In this document: positions 56,969 to 64,000 of the stretch, one piece after another | How positions within the stretch are numbered: position 1 is the stretch's first letter | How the letters are laid out: each line of letters starts with the position of its first letter | Assembly: GCF_946902915.1 (NCBI RefSeq) | Contig: NZ_CAMPPY010000001.1 | Span: 558,001 to 622,000, forward strand | Length of the DNA: 64,000 bases | Source: Streptococcus sp. Marseille-Q5986 | Lineage (GTDB): Bacteria; Bacillota; Bacilli; Lactobacillales; Streptococcaceae | Direction: 5' to 3' | Notes under the pieces: generated by a model | Database searches by the model: none | What the model was told of the DNA's origin: nothing | The model's input: only the letters and a program-made list of their open reading frames with translations | Made by a program: the position numbers and the translations under genes

Positions 56969-57436
56969 ATGACTGAAAAAAGACTAGCCTGGGATGAGTA
57001 TTTTGCGGCTCAAGCCCTACTGATTGCTAATCGTTCAACCTGTAAACGTGCCAAAGTGGGGGCTGTCCTAGTCAAGGATAATAAGGTCATTTCAACAGGC
57101 TACAATGGTTCCGTATCAGGAACGGAGCACTGTATCGATCACGAATGTCTGGTCATTGAAGGTCACTGTGTTCGTACCCTTCACGCTGAGGTCAATGCTA
57201 TCCTTCAAGGTGCAGAACGAGGTGTTCCCAAAGGCTTTACAGCCTATGTGACCCATTTTCCTTGTCTCAACTGTACAAAACAATTGCTGCAGGTCGGTTG
57301 CAAGCGCGTGGTTTATATCAACCAGTACCGAATGGATGACTATGCCCAATACCTTTATCAAGAAAAAGGGACAGAATTGACCCATTTACCACTTGAGACA
57401 GTACAGTCCGCTCTTAAAGAGGCAGATCTAATGTAA
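56969..57436 (+). CDS. comEB: dCMP deaminase (ComEB-like)
   Basis: 155 residues. Zinc deaminase motif HAEVNAI (His, catalytic Glu) and PCLNC (two Cys). Produces dUMP for dTMP synthesis; an extra Cys/His zinc pair (HCIDHEC) is seen. AAAGGAG ribosome site, 18 bases after the TetR gene, so probably co-transcribed. Confidence 0.92.
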   Translation: MTEKRLAWDEYFAAQALLIANRSTCKRAKVGAVLVKDNKVISTGYNGSVSGTEHCIDHECLVIEGHCVRTLHAEVNAILQGAERGVPKGFTAYVTHFPCLNCTKQLLQVGCKRVVYINQYRMDDYAQYLYQEKGTELTHLPLETVQSALKEADLM

Positions 57437-57451
57437 AAATTATCAAAAATA

Positions 57452-57491
57452 AATGGTTTAGAAAGATTTTTAAACCGTTTTTTGGTATAAT
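57452..57491 (+). terminator. Terminator with upp promoter in its tail
   Basis: AATGGTTTA / TAAACCGTT stem (G-U pair), T7, then directly TGG-TATAAT (57483-57491) as the upp -10. Confidence 0.7.
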
Positions 57492-57524
57492 AAGAAGAAT
57501 AAATTGAAAGAAGGAATTCCAAAA

Positions 57525-58154
57525 ATGGGAAAAATTGAAGTTATTAATCATCCACTGATTCAACACAAATTGTCAATCTTGCGTCGTACAGATACTTCTA
57601 CAAAAGCTTTTCGTGAGCTAGTAGATGAGATTGCAATGTTGATGGGGTATGAAGTACTTCGTGATCTTCCACTAGAAGATGTGGAAATCGAAACACCAAT
57701 CACAAAAACAGTTCAAAAACAATTGGCAGGTAAGAAATTGGCCATCGTTCCAATCTTGCGTGCAGGTATCGGGATGGTTGATGGGCTCTTGAGCTTGGTT
57801 CCAGCTGCTAAAGTTGGTCATATCGGTATGTACCGTGATGAAGAAACACTTCAACCAGTTGAGTACTTGGTGAAATTGCCTGAAGATATTGACCAACGTC
57901 AAATTTTTGTGGTAGACCCAATGTTGGCAACAGGTGGTTCAGCAATCTTGGCAGTAGATTCGCTTAAAAAACGTGGCGCATCCAATATCAAGTTTGTCTG
58001 CCTGGTATCTGCTCCAGAAGGAGTGAAAGCTCTTCAAGAAGCTCACCCTGATGTAGAAATCTTTACTGCAGCCTTGGATGAACGCTTGAATGAACACGGT
58101 TATATCGTTCCAGGTCTTGGAGATGCTGGAGACCGCTTGTTCGGTACCAAATAA
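57525..58154 (+). CDS. upp: Uracil phosphoribosyltransferase
   Basis: 209 residues from ATG 57525 (GAAGGAA upstream), the standard length. Salvages uracil to UMP. PRPP motif [13 protein letters not shown] and C-terminal uracil-binding [14 protein letters not shown] short GAACT/AGTTC hairpin with T5 (58170-58190) follows. Confidence 0.95.
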   Translation: MGKIEVINHPLIQHKLSILRRTDTSTKAFRELVDEIAMLMGYEVLRDLPLEDVEIETPITKTVQKQLAGKKLAIVPILRAGIGMVDGLLSLVPAAKVGHIGMYRDEETLQPVEYLVKLPEDIDQRQIFVVDPMLATGGSAILAVDSLKKRGASNIKFVCLVSAPEGVKALQEAHPDVEIFTAALDERLNEHGYIVPGLGDAGDRLFGTK

Positions 58155-58243
58155 AATCCCAAAGTAAATAATGGAACTGAGAGTTCGTTTTTGACTTGAA
58201 AGGAGGTTGAATTTTTGTTTCTGTTTAGAGAATAGAGCAAAAA

Positions 58244-58273
58244 TTTGACCTTTTTTGACCAAAAAGATATAAT
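58244..58273 (+). promoter_or_regulatory. clpP promoter with CtsR operator
   Basis: TTTGACC-TTT-TTTGACC (58244-58260) is the complement of the CtsR consensus GGTCAAA-NAN-GGTCAAA. Its first TTGACC is the -35, 17 bases from TATAAT (58268-58273). CtsR therefore blocks RNA polymerase until heat or protein stress. Confidence 0.92.
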
Positions 58274-58327
58274 AGTTCTGTATTGAGTCGTATGACCAAC
58301 AAAATTAAAATTCAAAAGGAGAAATGA

Positions 58328-58918
58328 ATGATTCCTGTAGTTATTGAACAAACAAGCCGTGGAGAACGTTCTTACGATATTTACTCACGTCTTCTCAAAG
58401 ACCGCATCATTATGCTGACAGGTCCAGTTGAAGACAATATGGCCAACTCCGTTATTGCCCAGTTACTTTTCTTGGATGCCCAGGATAGTACAAAAGATAT
58501 TTACCTTTATGTCAATACACCTGGTGGTTCCGTTTCAGCTGGTTTGGCAATCGTTGATACCATGAACTTTATTAAGGCAGATGTCCAAACCATCGTTATG
58601 GGAATGGCCGCATCTATGGGGACGGTCATTGCATCAAGTGGAGCAAAAGGAAAACGCTTCATGCTTCCAAATGCAGAGTATATGATCCACCAACCAATGG
58701 GTGGTACAGGTGGTGGTACCCAACAAACTGATATGGCAATCGCTGCAGAACACTTGCTTAAAACTCGTAACACCTTGGAAAAAATCTTGGCTGAAAATTC
58801 AGGTCAGTCAATCGAAAAAGTCCATGCAGATGCAGAACGTGATAACTGGATGAGTGCCCAAGAAACACTTGAATATGGCTTTATTGATGAAATCATGGCC
58901 AACAATTCATTGAATTAA
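58328..58918 (+). CDS. clpP: ATP-dependent Clp protease proteolytic subunit
   Basis: 196 residues. Ser-His-Asp protease: GMAASMG (Ser), MIHQPMGG (His), and Asp in the ERDNWMSA segment. Forms the tetradecameric barrel used with ClpC, ClpE, ClpX and ClpL. AAAGGAG ribosome site. Confidence 0.97.
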   Translation: MIPVVIEQTSRGERSYDIYSRLLKDRIIMLTGPVEDNMANSVIAQLLFLDAQDSTKDIYLYVNTPGGSVSAGLAIVDTMNFIKADVQTIVMGMAASMGTVIASSGAKGKRFMLPNAEYMIHQPMGGTGGGTQQTDMAIAAEHLLKTRNTLEKILAENSGQSIEKVHADAERDNWMSAQETLEYGFIDEIMANNSLN

Positions 58919-58930
58919 TGATGAAAGAAG

Positions 58931-58965
58931 GCAAACTCGACTGGGTTTGCTTTTTTTGGTATAAT
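58931..58965 (+). terminator. clpP terminator with following promoter
   Basis: GCAAAC / GTTTGC stem and T7; the last T begins TGG-TATAAT (58957-58965), the -10 for the next gene. Confidence 0.8.
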
Positions 58966-58996
58966 GGGGAGAGATTTCTTAGAAAGAGGATTTATC

Positions 58997-59266
58997 ATGT
59001 TTGAAAAAGTCAATCGATCTGGCTTGATTATCTATCTTTACTATAATCGGGATGCCAAAAAACTGCAGGATTATGGAGATATTACCTATCATTCCAAGAA
59101 ACATCGTTACTTACAGCTTTATGTTCCAACTCAAGAAGTGGAGCAATTGGTCGGGCGCTTGGGCAAGGAAAAGTTTATAAAAAAAGTCAGAGTTTGTCAT
59201 ATCCAAGAGCTGGAAACTCCCTTTGTTGGCAATCTTTATCGAAACGAAGAAAGCGTTATTATTTAA
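58997..59266 (+). CDS. YlbG-like protein (DUF2129)
   Basis: 89 residues from ATG 58997 (AGAGGA upstream). Small alpha/beta protein (LIIYLYYNRDAKKLQDYGDI ... VEQLVGRLGKEKFIKKVRV). Conserved in Firmicutes; function unknown. The frame open to 58964 would start in the promoter. Confidence 0.82.
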   Translation: MFEKVNRSGLIIYLYYNRDAKKLQDYGDITYHSKKHRYLQLYVPTQEVEQLVGRLGKEKFIKKVRVCHIQELETPFVGNLYRNEESVII

Positions 59267-59282
59267 AAAAAGTGGAAAAAGG

Positions 59283-59311
59283 TTGACAATTTTCTGATAA
59301 TTCGGTATATT
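59283..59311 (+). promoter_or_regulatory. livJ promoter with CodY box
   Basis: TTGACA (59283-59288), 17 bases, TATATT (59306-59311). AATTTTCTGATAATT (59288-59302) matches the CodY box at 14 of 15 positions and fills the spacer: strong repression by CodY is predicted. Confidence 0.88.
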
Positions 59312-59351
59312 CTTAATATGCCATTTATTTAAGAAATAAGGAGACAAAAAG

Positions 59352-60512
59352 ATGAAGAAAAAATTTGCCCTATCGTTTGTGGCGCTTGCAAGTGTAGCAC
59401 TTCTTGCAGCCTGTGGAGAAGTGAAGTCTGGAGCGTCAAACGCTGCTGGTAACTCAGTAGATGAAAAGACAATCAAAATCGGATTTAACTTCGAAGAATC
59501 AGGTTCTTTAGCAGCCTACGGAACAGCTGAACAAAAAGGTGCCCAATTGGCCGTTGATGAAATCAATGCTGCAGGTGGTATCGATGGAAAACAAATCGAA
59601 GTAGTCGATAAAGATAATAAGTCCGAAACAGCTGAGGCGGCTTCAGTAACAACTAACCTTGTAACCCAATCTAAAGTATCAGCAGTCGTAGGACCTGCGA
59701 CATCTGGTGCGACTGCAGCTGCGGTAGCGAACGCTACCAAAGCAGGTGTTCCATTGATCTCACCAAGTGCGACTCAAGATGGATTGACTAAAGGTCAAGA
59801 TTACCTCTTTATCGGAACTTTCCAAGATAGCTTCCAAGGAAAAATTATCTCAAACTATGTTTCTGAAAAATTGCAAGCTAAGAAAGTTGTTCTTTATACT
59901 GACAATGCTAGTGACTATGCTAAAGGTATTGCTAAATCTTTCCGCGAAGCCTACAAGGGTGAGATTGTAGCGGATGAAACTTTCGTAGCAGGTGACACAG
60001 ACTTCCAAGCAGCACTTACAAAAATGAAAGGAAAAGACTTTGATGCAATCGTTGTTCCTGGTTACTATAATGAGGCTGGTAAGATTGTAAACCAAGCCCG
60101 TGGTATGGGAATTGACAAACCAATCGTTGGTGGTGATGGATTCAACGGTGAGGAGTTTGTACAACAAGCAACTGCTGAAAAAGCATCAAACATCTACTTT
60201 ATCTCAGGCTTCTCAACTACTGTAGAAGTTTCAGCTAAAGCTAAAGCCTTCCTTGACGCTTACCGTGCTAAGTACAATGAAGAGCCTTCAACATTTGCAG
60301 CCTTGGCTTATGATTCAGTTCACCTTGTAGCAAATGCAGCAAAAGGTGCTAAAAATTCAGGTGAAATCAAGGATAACCTTGCTAAAACCAAAGATTTTGA
60401 AGGTGTAACTGGTCAAACAAGCTTCGATGCAGACCACAACACAGTCAAAACTGCTTACATGATGACCATGAACAATGGTAAGGTTGAAGCAGCAGAAGTT
60501 GTAAAACCATAA
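59352..60512 (+). CDS. livJ: Branched-chain amino-acid-binding lipoprotein LivJ
   Basis: 386 residues. Lipoprotein signal with lipobox LLAAC, lipidated Cys21. Periplasmic-binding (type I) fold: KIGFNFEESGSLAAYG start, GPATSGATAAAVAN ligand loop. Captures Leu, Ile and Val for LivHMGF. High codon bias. A hairpin and BOX element part it from livH. Confidence 0.94.
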   Translation: MKKKFALSFVALASVALLAACGEVKSGASNAAGNSVDEKTIKIGFNFEESGSLAAYGTAEQKGAQLAVDEINAAGGIDGKQIEVVDKDNKSETAEAASVTTNLVTQSKVSAVVGPATSGATAAAVANATKAGVPLISPSATQDGLTKGQDYLFIGTFQDSFQGKIISNYVSEKLQAKKVVLYTDNASDYAKGIAKSFREAYKGEIVADETFVAGDTDFQAALTKMKGKDFDAIVVPGYYNEAGKIVNQARGMGIDKPIVGGDGFNGEEFVQQATAEKASNIYFISGFSTTVEVSAKAKAFLDAYRAKYNEEPSTFAALAYDSVHLVANAAKGAKNSGEIKDNLAKTKDFEGVTGQTSFDADHNTVKTAYMMTMNNGKVEAAEVVKP

Positions 60513-60523
60513 TAGAAAATGTT

Positions 60524-60560
60524 GAAATAGGGAATGAGCCTTTGACTCACTCCCTGTTTC
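60524..60560 (+). terminator. livJ-livH hairpin
   Basis: GAAATAGGGAATGAG / CTCACTCCCTGTTTC long stem (one mismatch, one G-U), without a T-run. Probably protects the livJ mRNA 3' end or attenuates transcription into livH. Confidence 0.65.
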
Positions 60561-60568
60561 GATGTTTA

Positions 60569-60719
60569 ATACTCTTCGAAAATCTCTTCAAACCGCGTCA
60601 ATGTCGCCTTGGATTATATATGTGACTGACTTCGTCAGTCTTATCTACAACCTCAAAGCAGTGCTTTGAGCAACCTGCGGCTAGTTTCCTAGTTTGCTCT
60701 TTGATTTTCATTGAGTATA
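60569..60719. repeat. BOX element 4 (livJ-livH gap)
   Basis: Longest copy here: boxA (ATACTCTTCGAAAATCTCTTC, CGTCAATGTCGCC), GACTTCGTCAGTC, boxB (CAACCTCAAAGCAGTGCTTTG), boxC, GATTTTCATTGAGTATA. Within the liv transcript. Confidence 0.92.
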
Positions 60720-60778
60720 AGAACCTATCAAAAAGTGAGGGAAAACCCTCGAAATTATAAATAGAAAGAGTGAATCTT

Positions 60779-61648
60779 ATGCTCCAACAACTAGTAAATG
60801 GTTTGATTCTAGGTAGTGTTTATGCGCTGTTAGCCCTAGGATATACCATGGTTTACGGAATTATCAAGCTCATCAACTTCGCCCACGGTGATATTTATAT
60901 GATGGGAGCCTTTATCGGTTATTTCTTGATTAATTCTTTCCAAATGAATTTCTTTGTAGCGCTTATTGTAGCTATGCTAGCGACAGCCATTCTTGGTGTC
61001 GTGATTGAGTTCCTTGCTTACCGACCTTTGCGCCACTCTACTCGTATTGCTGTTTTGATTACAGCTATTGGGGTTTCTTTCCTGCTGGAGTATGGAATGG
61101 TCTATCTGGTTGGTGCCAATACCCGTGCCTTCCCTCAAGCGATTCAAACAGTTCGCTATGATTTGGGACCAATTAGCTTGACAAATGTTCAATTGATGAT
61201 TTTAGCAGTTTCTGTATTCTTGATGGTTTTATTGCAATTAATCGTCCAAAAAACAAAAATGGGGAAAGCCATGCGTGCAGTATCCGTAGATAGCGATGCA
61301 GCCCAATTGATGGGGATCAATGTGAACCGTACTATCAGCTTTACCTTCGCTTTGGGTTCTGCTCTTGCGGGTGCGGCTGGTGTTCTGATTGCCCTTTATT
61401 ATAACTCTCTTGAGCCTTTGATGGGAGTTACTCCAGGTCTTAAGTCTTTCGTTGCTGCAGTACTTGGTGGTATCGGAATCATTCCTGGTGCGGCGCTTGG
61501 TGGATTTGTAATTGGTCTATTGGAAACCTTTGCGACAGCCTTTGGGATGTCAGACTTCCGTGATGCCATTGTTTATGGAATCTTGTTGTTGATCTTGATT
61601 GTCCGCCCAGCTGGTATCCTTGGTAAAAATGTGAAAGAGAAGGTGTAA
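60779..61648 (+). CDS. livH: Branched-chain amino-acid ABC permease LivH
   Basis: 289 residues from ATG 60779 (AGAAAGAG eight bases upstream; GTG 60770 overlaps that site). Eight or so helices, GYTMVYGIIKLINFAHGD signature of LivH, and the EAA-like loop (AMRAVSVDSDAAQLMGIN). Inner-membrane pore with LivM. Confidence 0.92.
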   Translation: MLQQLVNGLILGSVYALLALGYTMVYGIIKLINFAHGDIYMMGAFIGYFLINSFQMNFFVALIVAMLATAILGVVIEFLAYRPLRHSTRIAVLITAIGVSFLLEYGMVYLVGANTRAFPQAIQTVRYDLGPISLTNVQLMILAVSVFLMVLLQLIVQKTKMGKAMRAVSVDSDAAQLMGINVNRTISFTFALGSALAGAAGVLIALYYNSLEPLMGVTPGLKSFVAAVLGGIGIIPGAALGGFVIGLLETFATAFGMSDFRDAIVYGILLLILIVRPAGILGKNVKEKV

Positions 61649-61651
61649 ACG

Positions 61652-62608
61652 ATGAAAGAAAATTTAAAAGTTAATATTCTATGGTTACTCCTTTTGTTAG
61701 CTGGCTATGGCTTGATTAGTGTATTGGTTTCAGTCGGAGTACTCAATCTATTCTATGTACAAATTTTACAACAAATTGGAATTAATATTATTTTGGCTGT
61801 TGGCCTTAACTTAATCGTTGGTTTTTCAGGTCAATTTTCACTTGGTCATGCTGGTTTCATGGCGATTGGTGCCTACGCAGCAGCTATTATTGGTTCTAAA
61901 TCACCAACCTACGGTGCCTTCTTTGGAGCTATGCTTGCAGGGGCTTTGCTTTCAGGAGCAGTTGCCTTACTTGTCGGAATTCCAACCTTGCGCTTGAAGG
62001 GGGACTATCTTGCGGTAGCAACTCTCGGTGTATCTGAAATTATCCGTATCTTTATCATCAATGGTGGAAGCCTTACAAATGGTGCGGCAGGTATCTTGGG
62101 AATTCCTAACTTTACAACTTGGCAAATGGTTTACTTCTTTGTCGTGATTACAACCATTGCAACCTTGAACTTCTTGCGTAGTCCAATTGGTCGTTCAACC
62201 CTCTCCGTTCGTGAGGATGAAATTGCTGCTGAGTCAGTTGGGGTTAATACGACTAAGATTAAAATTATCGCTTTTGTCTTTGGTGCCATTACTGCAAGTA
62301 TTGCAGGATCACTTCAGGCAGGATTTATCGGCTCTGTTGTACCGAAAGACTACACCTTCATCAACTCAATCAACGTATTGATTATTGTTGTCTTTGGTGG
62401 ACTTGGATCTATTACTGGTACCATCGTTTCAGCGATTGTTTTGGGAATTTTAAATATGCTCCTTCAAGATGTAGCTAGCGTGCGTATGATTATCTACGCC
62501 TTGGCTCTTGTATTGGTCATGATTTTCAGACCAGGTGGACTCCTTGGAACATGGGAATTGAGTCTATCACGTTTCTTTAAAAAATCTAAGAAGGAGGGAC
62601 AAAACTAA
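61652..62608 (+). CDS. livM: Branched-chain amino-acid ABC permease LivM
   Basis: 318 residues. LNLIVGFSGQFSLGHAGFM signature, RSPIGRSTLSVREDEIAAES coupling loop, nine or so helices. Three bases after livH; its stop overlaps the livG start by one base. Confidence 0.93.
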   Translation: MKENLKVNILWLLLLLAGYGLISVLVSVGVLNLFYVQILQQIGINIILAVGLNLIVGFSGQFSLGHAGFMAIGAYAAAIIGSKSPTYGAFFGAMLAGALLSGAVALLVGIPTLRLKGDYLAVATLGVSEIIRIFIINGGSLTNGAAGILGIPNFTTWQMVYFFVVITTIATLNFLRSPIGRSTLSVREDEIAAESVGVNTTKIKIIAFVFGAITASIAGSLQAGFIGSVVPKDYTFINSINVLIIVVFGGLGSITGTIVSAIVLGILNMLLQDVASVRMIIYALALVLVMIFRPGGLLGTWELSLSRFFKKSKKEGQN

Positions 62609-63372
62609 TGGCATTACTTGAAGTAAAACAGTTAACTAAACATTTTGGCGGTCTAACAGCTGTTGGAGATGTGACTCTTGAATTGAACGAAGGGGAATTG
62701 GTTGGACTAATCGGTCCAAACGGAGCTGGGAAAACCACGCTTTTCAACCTCTTGACGGGTGTTTATGAACCAAGTGAGGGAACAGTTACTTTAGATGGTC
62801 ACCTTTTGAATGGAAAGTCACCTTATAAGATTGCCTCTTTAGGGCTTGGACGTACTTTCCAAAATATCCGTCTCTTTAAAGATTTAACAGTTTTGGATAA
62901 TGTTTTAATTGCTTTTGGCAACCATCACAAACAACATGTTTTTGCTAGTTTCTTACGCTTACCAGCTTTTTACAAGAGTGAAAAAGAATTAAAGGCCAAA
63001 GCTTTGGAATTGCTGAAAATCTTTGATTTAGATGGTGATGCAGAGACTCTTGCTAAAAACCTCGCCTACGGACAACAACGTCGTTTGGAAATTGTTCGTG
63101 CCCTTGCTACGGAGCCTAAAATTCTCTTCTTAGATGAACCAGCAGCAGGTATGAACCCACAGGAAACAGCTGAATTGACAGAACTGATTCGCCGTATCAA
63201 AGATGAATTTAAAATTACCATCATGCTCATCGAACATGACATGAATTTGGTTATGGAAGTCACTGAGTGTATCTATGTTCTGGAATATGGTCGCTTGATT
63301 GCTCAGGGAACTCCTGACGAAATTAAGATCAATAAACGCGTTATCGAAGCTTATCTAGGAGGTGAAGCCTAA
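62608..63372 (+). CDS. livG: Branched-chain amino-acid ABC ATPase LivG
   Basis: 254 residues. Walker A GPNGAGKTT, Q-loop TFQNIRLF, signature LAYGQQRRLEIVRAL, Walker B ILFLDEPAAGMNPQE, H-loop IEHDMNLVM, then the Liv-type C-terminal extension. One-base overlaps with livM and livF. Confidence 0.95.
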   Translation: MALLEVKQLTKHFGGLTAVGDVTLELNEGELVGLIGPNGAGKTTLFNLLTGVYEPSEGTVTLDGHLLNGKSPYKIASLGLGRTFQNIRLFKDLTVLDNVLIAFGNHHKQHVFASFLRLPAFYKSEKELKAKALELLKIFDLDGDAETLAKNLAYGQQRRLEIVRALATEPKILFLDEPAAGMNPQETAELTELIRRIKDEFKITIMLIEHDMNLVMEVTECIYVLEYGRLIAQGTPDEIKINKRVIEAYLGGEA

Positions 63373-64000
63373 TGCCCATGTTAAAAGTTGAAAACCTCTC
63401 TGTACATTACGGTATGATCCAAGCAGTTCGTGATGTGAGTTTCGAGGTTAATGAAGGAGAAGTTGTTTCCCTTATCGGTGCCAATGGTGCTGGTAAAACA
63501 ACTATTCTTCGTACCCTTTCAGGTTTGGTTCGTCCAAGTGCTGGTAAAATTCAGTTTTTAGGAAAAGAAATTCAAAAGTTACCAGCGCAAAAAATCGTAG
63601 CAGGAGGTCTTTCACAAGTCCCTGAGGGACGCCATGTTTTCCCAGGTTTGACTGTTATGGAAAATTTGGAAATGGGAGCCTTTTTAAAGAAAAATCGTGA
63701 AGAAAATCAAGCCAACTTGAAAAAAGTTTTCTCACGCTTCCCACGTCTTGAAGAGCGTAAAAACCAAGATGCGGCAACTCTTTCAGGCGGTGAACAGCAG
63801 ATGCTGGCTATGGGACGCGCTCTCATGTCTACACCTAAGCTCCTTCTCTTGGATGAACCGTCAATGGGACTTGCCCCTATCTTTATCCAAGAAATTTTTG
63901 ATATCATTCAAGATATTCAGAAGCAAGGGACAACAGTTCTCCTAATTGAACAGAACGCTAACAAGGCCCTCGCTATCTCTGACCGTGGTTATGTCCTTGA
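63372..64000 (+). CDS. livF: Branched-chain amino-acid ABC ATPase LivF (3' end outside window)
   Basis: ATG 63372 overlaps the livG stop; frame open to the window end (209 codons of about 236). MPMLKVENLSVHYG, Walker A GANGAGKTT, QVPEGRHVFPGLTVMENLEMG typical of LivF, signature LSGGEQQMLAMGRAL, Walker B LLLLDEPSMGLAP, H-loop IEQNAN. Completes LivJHMGF. Confidence 0.95.
   Translation, partial: MPMLKVENLSVHYGMIQAVRDVSFEVNEGEVVSLIGANGAGKTTILRTLSGLVRPSAGKIQFLGKEIQKLPAQKIVAGGLSQVPEGRHVFPGLTVMENLEMGAFLKKNREENQANLKKVFSRFPRLEERKNQDAATLSGGEQQMLAMGRALMSTPKLLLLDEPSMGLAPIFIQEIFDIIQDIQKQGTTVLLIEQNANKALAISDRGYVL

Overview
The window is chromosomal DNA from a Streptococcus of the mitis group (S. pneumoniae, S. 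mitis or S. pseudopneumoniae). Evidence: low-GC, gene-dense DNA; BOX and RUP intergenic repeats; a choline-binding-repeat cell-wall amidase; the vex-vncRS locus; spxB and lctO; a copY-cupA-copA copper operon; PyrR, CtsR and CodY control sites; extended -10 (TGnTATAAT) promoters. An Amidase_3 choline-binding enzyme beside fba, a LysM-CAP protein inside the vex-vnc locus, and many disrupted accessory genes make a commensal mitis-type strain more likely than a classical pneumococcus. The species cannot be fixed from this window alone.

Layout. 1-8.9 kb: end of a GHKL sensor kinase, pepQ, murT-gatD (peptidoglycan amidation), a flavoprotein disulfide reductase whose start codon appears mutated to ATA, the DEAD-box helicase cshA with a structured leader, codY-pncA and tRNA-Leu. 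9-20.4 kb: a CPBP protease gene cut by an 812-bp IS5-family element, vex1-vex2-vex3, a decayed LysM-CAP surface protein where Pep27 would be expected, vncR-vncS, and fba. 20.4-24.9 kb: a degenerate group II intron directly behind the fba terminator, a choline-binding amidase and a LysR regulator. 25-28.9 kb: small housekeeping genes, a pseudouridine synthase and typA. 29-41.4 kb: a lactococcin-972-type bacteriocin with membrane protein and ABC ATPase, the division genes murD-murG-divIB, PyrR-controlled pyrF-pyrE, then an unrecognised secreted protein followed by an ABC-2 transporter operon. 41.4-48.8 kb: lactate oxidase, copper homeostasis and pyruvate oxidase, two H2O2 producers around a copper efflux operon. 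48.8-54.2 kb: a worn stretch with SemiSWEET, sodium-symporter and DUF1697 pseudogenes (the last cut by a second copy of the same IS), plus manA and a TipA-type MerR regulator. 54.2-64 kb: a flavoprotein, DegV/FakB, TetR, comEB, upp, CtsR-controlled clpP, and the CodY-controlled livJHMGF branched-chain amino-acid transporter, cut off at the window end.

Shared logic. CodY and one of its likely targets (livJ) are both present with good CodY boxes. CcpA-type cre sites sit at lctO and at the unknown secreted-protein locus, with a weaker one at spxB. Both secreted-peptide loci have the same plan: strong promoter, small exported protein, strong hairpin, then membrane protein(s) and ATPase. Nine genes are broken, several by identifiable events: IS insertion, 7-8 bp tandem-repeat contraction or expansion, homopolymer slippage, nonsense mutation.
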